64,000 nucleotides of DNA from Microbacterium hominis NBRC 15708 (GTDB taxonomy: Bacteria; Actinomycetota; Actinomycetes; Actinomycetales; Microbacteriaceae). Within the stretch, counting starts at the first letter, position 1, and every line of letters starts with the position of its first letter. Made by a program: the position numbers and the translations under genes. The stretch covers positions 124,001 through 188,000 of the forward strand of contig NZ_BCWI01000005.1 of the NCBI RefSeq assembly GCF_001592125.1. The letters are read 5' to 3'. The notes under the pieces are model-generated. The model was not told the origin of the DNA, did not search any database, and worked only from the letters and a program-made list of their open reading frames with translations. Positions 25,841 through 34,609 of this stretch are shown one piece after another.

Positions 25841-26421
25841 GTCGTTCCTGTCACGAGGAGTCCGAGTCGGACGTCCCTGCCGTAGTAGAAGGGGGTGCCC
25901 AGACCGGTGGGATAGGAGGATTGGATGACGACCGTCCGCGTCTGGCCGACGGACCAGTCCGGGATCGTCGCCGTCAGGGAGTCGGCGGGCACCGCATCGG
26001 CGACGAGCGCGCCGTCGACCCAGACCGAGACGATGAGGATGGTGAAGGGGTCACGCACCACGCCGTCGGCATCCGCCGGCTGCGTCGGCAGCAGGGAGCG
26101 CATGGTGAGGGTCACCTCGCCCGCGGGGACGGTGCCGTTGTTGCGGACGCGCAGCTCGATACGCTGCGGATCCTCCGCCCCGACGGGCCGGATCGGACCG
26201 AGACCGGTCGTGTCGAGCTCGTAGACCTCCGGATTGCCCTGGACGATGCTGCCGTCCGGCGCCTCGAAGGCGAGGTCGAAGTGCCCGCCCACCGGAGCGA
26301 GCTGGCCGTACGCGTCATCCGTGAACGCGGCGGCGCTCACGCCGACCAGCAGTCCCAGGGTCGTGGCTCCGGCGAGGAGGATGAGGAGGCGGTCACGGGT
26401 GCGCCGACCGGAGGGGGTCAT
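25837..26421 (-). CDS. SipW-dependent exported protein (B)
   Basis: A 194-residue exported protein. Signal peptide RDRLLILLAGATTLGLLVG followed by SAAAFTDDAYGQ, the motif shared by the operon's exported proteins. The mature part is beta-rich with a RIELRVRNNGTVPAGEVTLT segment as in Ig-like or camelysin-type folds. Overlaps the genes on both sides by 4 bases. Specific function unknown. Confidence 0.75.
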   Translation of the reverse strand: MTPSGRRTRDRLLILLAGATTLGLLVGVSAAAFTDDAYGQLAPVGGHFDLAFEAPDGSIVQGNPEVYELDTTGLGPIRPVGAEDPQRIELRVRNNGTVPAGEVTLTMRSLLPTQPADADGVVRDPFTILIVSVWVDGALVADAVPADSLTATIPDWSVGQTRTVVIQSSYPTGLGTPFYYGRDVRLGLLVTGTT

Positions 26422-27038
26422 CGGTTCTCTCCTGCGAAGTGGAAGCGGATGTCCGTCGAGGCCTGCTGCCAGCGGTCGTCGACCGTGTCGGGCAGATGGA
26501 TGACGACGTCGAAGGTCTCCGACTGGCCCGACGCGATCTCTCCGGCCCAGACGGTGGAGGGCAGCTCCGGTGCCGGCACCCCGTCGAGGACGACGACCCC
26601 GTCGTGCGAGACGGTGAAGACGAGCTGATCGAAGAGTTCGACGAAGCGTCCCGTGTCGGGATCGATCTCGTTGCCGCGTGGGAAGGGATCATCGATCGCG
26701 AGGGACACGGCGCCGGTCAGACGCGGGCTCGCGTTCAGCACGGCGACGCGCAGGCTGATCGAGCCCCCGGGAGCGAGCGGATAGCCGCCGCCGTCGGGGC
26801 CGTCGAGGGCGATCTGGTAGGAGTCGGGTCTTCCCTGCGCCCAGTCGGTCGCCTCCGGCTGCCAGCCGGACAGCGCGCTGCCCGCGGTCATGAGATCGAA
26901 GCCGTTTCGGGAGGCATCCATCGTCACGACGACCTCGGCGGAGTCGCTGAGGGCTGCGGCCGTCAGGAAGCCGCTTGCCGCGAAGACCGCGCCGACGGCG
27001 AGGAGGGCCCGGACCCGGCCCGTTCTCTGTACTCTCAT
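26418..27038 (-). CDS. SipW-dependent exported protein (C)
   Basis: A 206-residue exported protein. Signal peptide RALLAVGAVFAASGF, then TAAALSDSAEVVVTM, fitting the operon's pattern. The mature domain contains APGGSISLRVAVLNASPRLTG and SGQSETFDVVIHLPDTVDD, resembling parts of proteins A and D. The ATG at 27038 is preferred over one 19 codons upstream because the signal peptide begins here and AG-rich bases lie before it. Overlaps the next gene by 4 bases. Confidence 0.75.
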   Translation of the reverse strand: MRVQRTGRVRALLAVGAVFAASGFLTAAALSDSAEVVVTMDASRNGFDLMTAGSALSGWQPEATDWAQGRPDSYQIALDGPDGGGYPLAPGGSISLRVAVLNASPRLTGAVSLAIDDPFPRGNEIDPDTGRFVELFDQLVFTVSHDGVVVLDGVPAPELPSTVWAGEIASGQSETFDVVIHLPDTVDDRWQQASTDIRFHFAGENR

Positions 27039-27105
27039 TGCCTCGTTCTCGTTCCTGGGACGGTGTTGCGGTCGGGGTGGCGGCCAGGCCGCCACCCCGA
27101 CGGAC

Positions 27106-27726
27106 TCACGGCTGGACGGATGCCGCGTCGAAGTGCGCCTGCACGTACGAGATCTGGCCCTGCAGCGCGTTGTTGGCGTCGTTGCTGCCCTGGTCCGGGA
27201 GGGTGATGCTCACGGTGAGGACACCGTCCTGACCGGAGGTGTAGAGCCCGAGGTCGAGGTCGGCCACGACCGCCTGGGTCGCGTCGGTCACGATCGCGAC
27301 GCCGTCCACCAGCACGCTGTAGCGCAGCGCCTCGGCGATCTGCGCGTCGGAGACGTAGCCGGGGCGGTCCTGCAGCGAGAACGCGATGTCGGCGCTCAGC
27401 GCCGGGCTCTCGTTGCGGAAGGGGATGTCCACCGAGATGGTGTCGCCGGGCGTGATCAGGTCGGCGCCCGGAACGGCGATGTTGACGCCCTCGGGGGTGT
27501 TCGCCTCCTGCCACGTGCCCGGCACGGGGACGCCGGCGTCGTCGGTGCCGACGACCTGGATGTTGAAGCGGGCGTTCTCGCCGCCGATGCCGTCGTCGGT
27601 GCCGTTTCCGAGGTTGAGGTTGGCGTAGTCGGTGAACGCCGCCGCGGTGATGAGGCCGGCGACGGCGAGGAGGGAGCCACCGGCGACGACGAGTCGCTTC
27701 GTCCCACGCGAGGTCGTGTGTGCCAT
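27106..27726 (-). CDS. SipW-dependent exported protein (D), TasA/CalY-like, first gene of operon
   Basis: A 206-residue exported protein. KRLVVAGGSLLAVAGL precedes TAAAFTDYANLNLGNG, very like the start of TasA/camelysin-type proteins, where the sequence after cleavage forms the first fibre strand. The mature part has PGDTISVDIPFRNESP and ends QAHFDAASVQP. It is the best candidate for the main subunit: first gene, own ribosome binding site (AAGGA 9 bases before the ATG), and separated by 67 bases from the tightly packed genes that follow. Confidence 0.78.
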   Translation of the reverse strand: MAHTTSRGTKRLVVAGGSLLAVAGLITAAAFTDYANLNLGNGTDDGIGGENARFNIQVVGTDDAGVPVPGTWQEANTPEGVNIAVPGADLITPGDTISVDIPFRNESPALSADIAFSLQDRPGYVSDAQIAEALRYSVLVDGVAIVTDATQAVVADLDLGLYTSGQDGVLTVSITLPDQGSNDANNALQGQISYVQAHFDAASVQP

Positions 27727-27845
27727 GAGTGTGTTTCCTTACTTTTCGATGGTGAGCTGGGGGCCGACGGGATGCGCCCGCGTCCCCACCGCAACAGCGG
27801 TCTCATTGGTAAGAGCACGACGATGGGGCTTCGTCACAGGATCAT

Positions 27846-27880
27846 CGGTTATTTTTTGATTATCAATTATTCTTGCTAGG
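27846..27880. promoter_or_regulatory. AT-rich divergent control region
   Basis: In a window that is otherwise strongly GC-rich, this stretch is mostly A and T and includes TTGATTATCAA (27856-27866), 5-bp arms around one base. It lies between the surface-protein operon and the sigma-fusion gene, 227 bases in all, and probably holds promoters for one or both. No clear -35/-10 pair could be assigned. Confidence 0.4.
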
Positions 27881-27953
27881 CGTCAAGAGGGGCCGGGTCT
27901 CCGATGACCGGGGACGGCCTCTCCCGCGACGCACACGACGAGGGGCGGACGCG

Positions 27954-29390
27954 GTGGACAGCGTGCGAGAGGGCACGAGCTCACGCCAACGACTGGCGGA
28001 GGAGTTCGCGGCGTCGGCGGCGGCGTTGCGCGGGTATGCGATCCGGCTGGGCTCGGATCCGGCGGGAGCCGATGACGCCGTCGCCGAGGCGTTCGCCGTG
28101 CTCCTCGCCTTCGACGAGGAGCGGCTGTCGTCCATCGCGAATCTGCGCGCCTACCTCTACACCACCACCCGCAACGTCGTGCGGCGCGCGCAGCTCACCG
28201 GCGGGCGGGTCGTCACCGTCGTCGACGAGCAGCTCGACGCCGTGGTGACCGACATCGCCGAGGAGATCGCCGCGAAGGATGCGCGCGCCCTCGCCTACCG
28301 CGCGCTCGACGCTCTCGACGGGGTGCAGCGGACCGTCGTGCTCGCGGTCATCGTCGAGGGCCGCTCGCGCGCCGAGGTGGCCGAGGCGATCGGTAAGTCC
28401 TCCTCGAACGTGTCCACCATCCTGCATCGCGCCCGGAGCACGCTCCGCTACGGGTACGCGAAGGCCTACGTCGACCTCAACCCGCCTGCGTGCGGCGTGG
28501 ATCCCGCCCTGCTCGCCCGCGTCGTGACCGGCCGCGCCGCCCGCCGGGACGTCGCGGACTTCCGCCGGCACTCCTCCGCGTGCGACGTGTGCCCGTCGAT
28601 GGAGCGGTCGCTGACCGAAGAGCTGGGGCGCGGCTCGCTGCTGGCGGTGATGCTGCTCGCCCTGGTGTCCGGCGCGGTGCTCGCGAGCCCCGACGCCGCG
28701 GTCGCCCTCGCCTCCGACCCGCCCCGCCGCCCTCCGCGCAAGACGATCATCGCGATGATGGCGGCATTGATCGTCGCCGCGGGAAGCCTTGCGCTGGCTC
28801 TGCTGCAGGCGTCACCGATGCCGACCGGGCCGCGCGGGCCGTCGGAGGAGTCGGAGGGGACGACGCGCGCCGGCGCGGTCGCCATCGCAGCCGACCCCGC
28901 GCAGATCACGCTGCCGATGCCGGCACCCGGCGAGAGCGTGGAGTGGTCGTCGGAGGTGACGAGCTCCTCCAGCGACGAGATCGCGCTGTACGTCGAGTTC
29001 GACACGTCGCCCGCGCACGCGGGCGAGGAGCCCACGCACCAGATCCGGCGCGACGGCGCCGCCGTCGGCGAGCCCTTCCTGTCCTCCCACGCCGAGGGGA
29101 GCCTGTCGCTCGGGCGCCTCGCGCCGGGCGGAACGGCCACCGTGAGCGGCGTCCTCACGCGGCACCCCGACGACACCGATCAGACCCTCGCCGCCACGCT
29201 GGTGGTCCGCGTCTGGGCCTCCGCCGATGTCGATGCGGCGCCGGGCGCCGGCCACTGGTCCGTCCCACCCTCGAGCGCGCTCGCCTCGACGGGCGCCACC
29301 CCGATGCCCCTCATCCCCCTCGCGTCCGCGCTGCTCGCGCTCGGCCTCGCAGCCGTCCTGCGCGCCCAGCGGCGGAAGACGCGGCTATGA
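27954..29390 (+). CDS. ECF-type sigma factor fused to zinc anti-sigma motif and LASTG-anchored ectodomain
   Basis: A 478-residue single polypeptide. Sigma region 2 at about residues 10-80 (GADDAVAEAFAVLL, NLRAYLYTTTRNVVRR), region 4 at 115-170 with an HTH (SRAEVAEAIGKSSSNVSTIL), a zinc anti-sigma motif H206-x3-C210-x2-C213, a hydrophobic stretch at about 229-244, a membrane helix at 263-287, an ectodomain (ITLPMPAPGES to TLVVRVWA), then LASTG at 443-447, a last helix, and a basic tail. GTG at 27954 has GAGGGG 8 bases upstream. The ectodomain resembles that of the LATTG protein in the divergent operon. It is probably a membrane-held sigma factor for that operon, freed by proteolysis; this is inference. 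Topology of the two middle hydrophobic segments is unclear. Confidence 0.8.
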   Translation: MDSVREGTSSRQRLAEEFAASAAALRGYAIRLGSDPAGADDAVAEAFAVLLAFDEERLSSIANLRAYLYTTTRNVVRRAQLTGGRVVTVVDEQLDAVVTDIAEEIAAKDARALAYRALDALDGVQRTVVLAVIVEGRSRAEVAEAIGKSSSNVSTILHRARSTLRYGYAKAYVDLNPPACGVDPALLARVVTGRAARRDVADFRRHSSACDVCPSMERSLTEELGRGSLLAVMLLALVSGAVLASPDAAVALASDPPRRPPRKTIIAMMAALIVAAGSLALALLQASPMPTGPRGPSEESEGTTRAGAVAIAADPAQITLPMPAPGESVEWSSEVTSSSSDEIALYVEFDTSPAHAGEEPTHQIRRDGAAVGEPFLSSHAEGSLSLGRLAPGGTATVSGVLTRHPDDTDQTLAATLVVRVWASADVDAAPGAGHWSVPPSSALASTGATPMPLIPLASALLALGLAAVLRAQRRKTRL

Positions 29391-29507
29391 CCCGTCGCCC
29401 GCACCGCGTCGGCGGCGATTCCCGCGCACGACGAGGATGATGCCGGGGCGCGAACCCGCTCGTCGGTGGACGTCTCCGTGCGAGGTCGACTCTAACGTCC
29501 GTGAGAG

Positions 29508-29596
29508 CGGAGACGGAGGGATTTGAACCCTCGGTCCCCGTAAGGGGACTCCACCTTAGCAGGGTGGTGCACTAGGCCTGACTATGCGACGTCTCC
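29508..29596 (-). tRNA. serX: tRNA-Ser(GCU)
   Basis: Class II tRNA read on the minus strand: acceptor GGAGACG pairs with CGTCTCC, anticodon arm CCACC/GGTGG with loop CTGCTAA giving anticodon GCT, a long variable arm (GTCCCC/GGGGAC), T-loop TTCAAAT, and discriminator G as expected for serine. CCA is not encoded. Confidence 0.93.
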
Positions 29597-29635
29597 AGGC
29601 GCTGCGCGGCCGGAGCCGCGCGAACGCACCCGGCA

Positions 29636-29641
29636 ATCATA
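29636..29641 (-). promoter_or_regulatory. possible -10 box of tRNA-Ser(GCU)
   Basis: Minus-strand TATGAT, five of six matches to consensus, 39 bases before the tRNA 5' end. No convincing -35. Confidence 0.4.
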
Positions 29642-29699
29642 ACCGGTCCGAGCCCTCCCGCCGAACCGGAGGCCGCGCCATCCGGCCCGTGCCCGCGCG

Positions 29700-30998
29700 T
29701 CAGCGCTGCGCGACCGTACAGGTGACCTGCGCCGCCGTCTGACCCGTGATGGAGCTCGGCAGCTGCACGGCCTCCTGCGTCGGCGTGGGCGCCGCCGCGG
29801 TGGCGCCGGCATCCGCTGTCGCCGTGGGCTCCGGTGTGGCCGGGTCGCTGGGCGTGGGCGTGGCCTCGCCGACGACCTCGGTTCCGTAGCCGTCGCTCGT
29901 GGAGCCCGTCAGCTGGATCGGCTGGTTGTTGGCGAGGGCATCGAAGAGCACCTTCGCCGCCGACGTCACCGGGTCGACACGCAGGCCATCGGCTGCGTAG
30001 ACCGTCGGATACTGCACGAAGACGATGTCCTGGTAGGGCACGCTGCGCACGGCCATGGCGATCTGCACCATTTTCTGGGGGTTCGCGAGGCTCTTGCTCA
30101 GCACGACCTGCGGCGGGTCGGACGTCACCTGCTGCAGCGCGGTGTTGGCGAGGTTCAACAGCGTCGCGGGGTTGCCGAGCACCCCCTCCGACTGCAACTT
30201 GCGCACCAGCGAGCTGAGGAACTGCTGCTGGTTGGAGATACGCCCGAGGTCCGAACCGTCGCCGATGGCGTAGCGCGTGCGCAGGAACTGCAGCGCCTCG
30301 ACGCCGGTGAGCGTGTGGTCGCCCTTCGTGAGGTTCAGCCCCGTGTGCGCATCGAAGATGTCGTCGGCGACACACACGTCGACACCGCCGATGGCGTCCG
30401 ACATGTTGATCACGCCGGTCCACCGCGTCGCGGCCGCGAACTGGATGTCGATGCCGGTCAGCTTCTTGATCGTGGCAACGGTGCAGGACAGGCCACCGTA
30501 CATGTACGACGAGTTGAGCATCTGACCGCTCATGGCCGAGTACTGTGTGCCGTCCTCGCCCGTGCACGACGGGATCGGGACGATCATGTCGCGGGGGAAG
30601 GAGACGACGGTCACACGCCGCGGCTCATCGGAGATGTGCACCAGCATGGTGACGTCGTTGCGTTCACCCTCGGTGTCGTGGTTCTGGCACGCGCTGGAGA
30701 GCGAGGCATTGTCGCCTTCACACGAGTCGGTGCCGACGACGAGCATGTTGACGCCGCCCTCGATCTCACCGAGCGTGGGCGGCAGCTGCTCGTCATCGCC
30801 GCCGATGGAGACACCGGCGGCCTCCACGGCGCGGGTGGCGTCCCACACGTAGAACGCCCCGACGGCCGTCGTGCTGATCACGGCGACGGCGACGACGGCG
30901 GCGAGGATCGCGAGCACCTGCGAGAGCGGGTGGGGCGACTTCAGGATGCCGTGTCGGGCGACGGGCTGCCGACGAGGGCGCTCGGGGCGTGGGCTCAC
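29700..30998 (-). CDS. LytR-CpsA-Psr family cell-wall glycopolymer ligase
   Basis: A 432-residue membrane protein. A basic cytoplasmic start, one helix at about residues 28-50, then the LCP domain outside. Seen: RVTVVSFPRDMIV, GIDIQFAAATRWTGVINMSDAIGGVDVCV, and LTGVEALQFLRTR with a following Arg-x-x-Q, the residues that hold the pyrophosphate of the lipid-linked polymer. A Pro/Thr/Ala-rich linker and a short C-terminal piece ending TCTVAQR. These enzymes attach teichoic acid-like or arabinogalactan-like polymers to peptidoglycan. GTG start with AAAGGT upstream. It lies between two serine tRNA genes. Confidence 0.88.
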   Translation of the reverse strand: MSPRPERPRRQPVARHGILKSPHPLSQVLAILAAVVAVAVISTTAVGAFYVWDATRAVEAAGVSIGGDDEQLPPTLGEIEGGVNMLVVGTDSCEGDNASLSSACQNHDTEGERNDVTMLVHISDEPRRVTVVSFPRDMIVPIPSCTGEDGTQYSAMSGQMLNSSYMYGGLSCTVATIKKLTGIDIQFAAATRWTGVINMSDAIGGVDVCVADDIFDAHTGLNLTKGDHTLTGVEALQFLRTRYAIGDGSDLGRISNQQQFLSSLVRKLQSEGVLGNPATLLNLANTALQQVTSDPPQVVLSKSLANPQKMVQIAMAVRSVPYQDIVFVQYPTVYAADGLRVDPVTSAAKVLFDALANNQPIQLTGSTSDGYGTEVVGEATPTPSDPATPEPTATADAGATAAAPTPTQEAVQLPSSITGQTAAQVTCTVAQR

Positions 30999-31033
30999 GG
31001 GGGACCTTTCGACAGCGGACACGACCGCTCCTG

Positions 31034-31118
31034 CGGAGGGTGTGGGATTCGAACCCACGGGACATCTCTGCCCACCGGTTTTCAAGACCGGGTCCATCGG
31101 CCGCTCGGACAACCCTCC
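31034..31118 (-). tRNA. serT: tRNA-Ser(UGA)
   Basis: Class II tRNA on the minus strand: acceptor GGAGGGTT/ACCCTCC, anticodon stem CCGGT/ACCGG with loop CTTGAAA giving anticodon TGA, extended variable region, T-loop TTCGAAT, and discriminator G. CCA is not encoded. A minus-strand TAGACT lies 36 bases upstream. Confidence 0.93.
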
Positions 31119-31232
31119 CTGACGGACGCCGCGGCATCCCCAGACAGGCGTCGAGTCTAGTCGACGGACCGTGCCCATCTTCGCGCCTGCGCCTGGGCAG
31201 CCGCTGAAAGCGCGGGTCGTGTCGTCGGCAGC

Positions 31233-32156
31233 TCAGAGCTGCCGCAGGACGTCCGCGACACCGCCGGCGTGGACGGATGCCGTGATCTCCCCCGCCTCGC
31301 GGCGCACCTCTTCGGGCCCCTGCCCCATCGCGATCGCGCGTCCGCCGTGTTCCAGCGCCCACCGGAACATCCCGAGGTCGTTGCGCCCGTCCCCCATGAC
31401 CAGCACCCGGTCGGGCTCGACGCCCAACCAGGTGCGCACGCGCTCCAGCGCGGTCGACTTGTCGACGCCCTGCGGAGCGATGTCGAGCCAGGCCGACCAG
31501 CCCACGGCGTACGACACCTTGCTCAGGCCGATGCGGCCGACGAGCTCGAGGAAGTCCTCGTCGGTCTCGTCGGGCGAGACGACGACGACACGGCACACCG
31601 GCTGGGCGACCAGCTCGGCGAAGTCGACGCGTCGCGCGTTCGCCAGATTCCAGTCGTCGAGGCGTTCCGTGTAGAGCCGCTCGCCGTCGGCGAGCTCGAC
31701 CATGTACTTCGCGTGCGGCAGGTGCGCGCGCAGCAGCCCGACCACCTCCGACGGATCGAACGTCTCGATGTGGAAGCGCTCGTACCGGCCCTCTTCGGCG
31801 AAGTCGCCGCCGACCCTCTTCATGATGACCGCCCCGTTGGAGCAGACCGCGTAATCGGGAGCGAGCTCGAGCACGTGCTGGATGCCGCGCGTGCCCTCCC
31901 AGCTGCGCCCGGTGGCGAGCATCACCTCGTGCCCGGCGCGGTGCGCGTGCGCGATCGCCTCGACGACTCCCGGGCTGAGCGTCTCGTCCTCCAGCAGCAC
32001 GGTGCCGTCGACGTCGAGGGCGATGAGCAGGCGCTCGGTGACGATCGTCGGATTCTCGGTGTCGTCCGCACTGGTCTCGATGAGGTGAGCCGCGTCTTTC
32101 TGCGCGACAACCGACACCGCTCCGGTGTGCGGCAGCTCTTCTCCGGCGCTCGTCAC
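31233..32156 (-). CDS. Cof-type HAD phosphatase
   Basis: A 307-residue HAD hydrolase of the Cof/IIB group. The nucleophile motif LDVDGTVL lies near residue 47, ATGRSWEG is motif II, and [12 protein letters not shown] is motif IV, with a cap domain between. Such enzymes remove phosphate from sugar phosphates, flavin mononucleotide or similar; substrate unknown. The GTG start overlaps the serS stop by 4 bases, so it is co-translated with seryl-tRNA synthetase, although the first 40 residues have no recognisable homology. Confidence 0.85.
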   Translation of the reverse strand: MTSAGEELPHTGAVSVVAQKDAAHLIETSADDTENPTIVTERLLIALDVDGTVLLEDETLSPGVVEAIAHAHRAGHEVMLATGRSWEGTRGIQHVLELAPDYAVCSNGAVIMKRVGGDFAEEGRYERFHIETFDPSEVVGLLRAHLPHAKYMVELADGERLYTERLDDWNLANARRVDFAELVAQPVCRVVVVSPDETDEDFLELVGRIGLSKVSYAVGWSAWLDIAPQGVDKSTALERVRTWLGVEPDRVLVMGDGRNDLGMFRWALEHGGRAIAMGQGPEEVRREAGEITASVHAGGVADVLRQL

Positions 32157-33433
32157 GCGATCGGCTCCGCCACCTCGAGGCCGCCGAGGTAGGGCCGCAG
32201 CACCTCGGGGATCACGACGGAGCCGTCGGCCCGCTGATGCGTCTCGAGCAGCGCCACGATCCAGCGGGTGGTGGCGAGGGTGCCGTTGAGGGTCGCGACG
32301 GGCGCGGTCTTGCCCGCGCCGCCGCCCTCGACGGCGGGCCGGTGCCGCACGTCGAGCCGGCGCGCCTGGTAGGTCGTGCAGTTGCTCGTCGAGGTGAGCT
32401 CGCGGTACGAGCCCTGCGTGGGGACCCACGCCTCGACGTCGTACTTGCGGGCCGCGCTGGAGCCGAGGTCGCCCGCGGCGACGTCGATCACGCGGTAGCT
32501 CAGGCCGAGGTCCTGCAGCATCTGCTCCTGCAGCGCGACGAGCCGCAGGTGCTCCGCCTCGGCGTCCTCGGGCGTCGTGTAGACGAACATCTCGAGCTTG
32601 TTGAACTGGTGCACGCGGATGATGCCCCGGGTGTCCTTGCCGTACGAGCCCGCTTCGCGGCGGTAGCAGGTCGACCAGCCGGCGTAGCGCTTGGGGCCCG
32701 CCGTCAGGTCGAGGATCTCCCCCATGTGGTAGCCGGCGAGCGGGACCTCGCTCGTGCCGACGAGGTAGAGATCGTCGGCCTCCAGCTTGTAGACCTCGTC
32801 GGCGTGCTGCCCCAGGAATCCGGTGCCGCGCATGACCTCGGGACGCACGAGCGTCGGCGGGATCATGGGGATGAACCCGGCATCCACGGCGCGCTGGAGC
32901 GCGAGGGACATGAGCGCGTATTCGAGGCGCGCTCCGATGCCGGTCAGGAAGTAGAAGCGACTGCCCGACACCTTGGTGCCGCGCTCCATGTCGATGGCGC
33001 CGAGCTTCTCGCCGAGGGCGAGGTGGTCCAGCGGCTCGAAGTCGAAGGATGCCGGCTCGCCGTGCGTCCGCACCGTGACGAAGTTCTCTTCGCCCCCGGC
33101 CGGAACGCCGTCGATGACGATGTTCTCGATGCGCGCGAGGGCCGCATCCGCCGCCTCCTCGGCGACCGTGACGGCCTGCTGTGCGGCCTTGACGCGGTCG
33201 CTGAGCTCCTTCGCCTGGGCGACGAGCGCGGGCTTGTCCTCCTTGGGCGCGGCGGCGACGGTCTTGCCGTGGGCGTTCTGCGCGGCGCGCAGCTCCTCGA
33301 AGGCGGTGATCGCGGCGCGTCGGGCACGGTCGGCCTCGATCGCATCGTCGACCGTGTCGGGCGACTCGCCGCGGGCCTGCTGCGAGCGCTTGACGAGGTC
33401 CGGGTTGTCACGGAGGAGAGCGAGATCGATCAC
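32153..33433 (-). CDS. serS: seryl-tRNA synthetase
   Basis: A 426-residue class II synthetase. N-terminal coiled-coil arm at about residues 30-105 that grips the long variable arm of tRNA-Ser, then the catalytic domain: [10 protein letters not shown], motif 2 [15 protein letters not shown], and motif 3 ending in a conserved Glu/Pro-rich [13 protein letters not shown] start with TAGACT 6 bases upstream and no ribosome binding site, so it is probably leaderless. Two serine tRNA genes lie about 1-3 kb downstream on the same strand. Confidence 0.97.
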   Translation of the reverse strand: MIDLALLRDNPDLVKRSQQARGESPDTVDDAIEADRARRAAITAFEELRAAQNAHGKTVAAAPKEDKPALVAQAKELSDRVKAAQQAVTVAEEAADAALARIENIVIDGVPAGGEENFVTVRTHGEPASFDFEPLDHLALGEKLGAIDMERGTKVSGSRFYFLTGIGARLEYALMSLALQRAVDAGFIPMIPPTLVRPEVMRGTGFLGQHADEVYKLEADDLYLVGTSEVPLAGYHMGEILDLTAGPKRYAGWSTCYRREAGSYGKDTRGIIRVHQFNKLEMFVYTTPEDAEAEHLRLVALQEQMLQDLGLSYRVIDVAAGDLGSSAARKYDVEAWVPTQGSYRELTSTSNCTTYQARRLDVRHRPAVEGGGAGKTAPVATLNGTLATTRWIVALLETHQRADGSVVIPEVLRPYLGGLEVAEPIA

Positions 33434-33439
33434 CCGACA

Positions 33440-33445
33440 AGTCTA
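33440..33445 (-). promoter_or_regulatory. -10 box TAGACT of serS, leaderless start
   Basis: Minus-strand TAnnnT ending 6 bases before the GTG at 33433. Confidence 0.5.
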
Positions 33446-33573
33446 GTTCGCGGGGTCGCGCGCGCTCGGCGTGGCGGGTCGTCCAGCGTCCGGGCGGAGT
33501 CCTCGAGTGGACGAGCCCGACGGGCCTGGTCTCCCCGGACGTGCCCGCCCCGCCGCTCATGTTCACCGCCGGG

Positions 33574-33579
33574 TATGTT
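33574..33579 (+). promoter_or_regulatory. -10 box TATGTT, leaderless start
   Basis: Ends 7 bases before the ATG of the lipid kinase gene. An in-frame ATG inside the box itself would be untranslated under this model. Confidence 0.5.
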
Positions 33580-33586
33580 TAGCCAC

Positions 33587-34609
33587 ATGGCACCTGCTGA
33601 CGTCACTGCGCCCTCCGGTGACGAGGTGTCGCGCCGTCGCGCGGCGCTCGTCTACAACCCCATCAAGGTGGATGCCGACGCTCTGCGCGCCGCCGTCACG
33701 AGCCACTCCTCGGACGCCGGCTGGGGCGAGCCCCTCTTCTTCGAGACGACCGTCGACGAGCTCGGCGACGGGCTGGCCCGCGAAGCGATCGACGCCGGAG
33801 CCGCCGCCGTCCTCGTGGCGGGGGGCGACGGCACGGTCCGCGCCGTCAGCGAGGCGATGGCCGGGTCCGAGGTGCCCCTCACGATCGTGCCGAGCGGCAC
33901 CGGCAACCTGCTCGCCCGGAACCTCCAGCTGCCGCTCACCGATCCCGACGCGATGATCGCGGCGACGTTCGAGGGCGACGTGCAGGCGATCGACGTCGGG
34001 TTCGCGGAACTCGTCCGCCCCGACGGCGAGCGCGAAGAGCGTGCGTTCGTCGTGATGGGCGGAATGGGCCTGGATGCCGCGATGATCGCCAACACCAGCG
34101 GCGACCTGAAGAAGAAGGTCGGCTGGGTCGCGTACGTCGACGGTGCCGCACGCTCGCTCGTGAAGGCGAAGCCGTTCTCGATCATGTACCAGGTCGCCGG
34201 TCACCGGATGCATCGCGCCCAGGTGCAGAGCGTACTGTTCGCGAACTGCGGGTCACTGCCGGCCGGGCTCGAGCTCATCCCCGAGGCGTCGGTGGCCGAC
34301 GGCCAGCTCGACATCGCGATCTTCCAGCCCAAGACCGCCTTCGGCTGGCTCGCGGTCTGGCGCCGCGTCGCGTGGGACAACAGCGTGCTGCGACGCTTCC
34401 GCACGGGTCGCCGGATCCTGCGACTGCGGACCAAGGACAACTCGATCCGGTACGCGCGGGGCACCGGCATCCAGATCGCGGCCGGCGCCGCCACGCCCGT
34501 GCAGCTCGACGGCGACGAGTTCGGCGAGGCGACCGCGGTGGACGTCCGCATACACGCCGCCTCGCTCCGGCTCGCCGTGCCCTCCGGGCACACCTCCCCC
34601 GCGCTCTAG
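33587..34609 (+). CDS. diacylglycerol kinase-family lipid kinase
   Basis: A 340-residue DAGK/sphingosine kinase-like protein. NPIKVDADAL opens the catalytic domain, VAGGDGTVRAVSEAM is the nucleotide-binding loop, and PSGTGNLLARNL is the conserved second motif; the C-terminal beta-domain includes MGGMGLDAAMI. It probably phosphorylates diacylglycerol or another lipid on the inner membrane face. Its stop codon shares CTAG with the stop of the convergent tetR-type gene. Confidence 0.9.
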   Translation: MAPADVTAPSGDEVSRRRAALVYNPIKVDADALRAAVTSHSSDAGWGEPLFFETTVDELGDGLAREAIDAGAAAVLVAGGDGTVRAVSEAMAGSEVPLTIVPSGTGNLLARNLQLPLTDPDAMIAATFEGDVQAIDVGFAELVRPDGEREERAFVVMGGMGLDAAMIANTSGDLKKKVGWVAYVDGAARSLVKAKPFSIMYQVAGHRMHRAQVQSVLFANCGSLPAGLELIPEASVADGQLDIAIFQPKTAFGWLAVWRRVAWDNSVLRRFRTGRRILRLRTKDNSIRYARGTGIQIAAGAATPVQLDGDEFGEATAVDVRIHAASLRLAVPSGHTSPAL

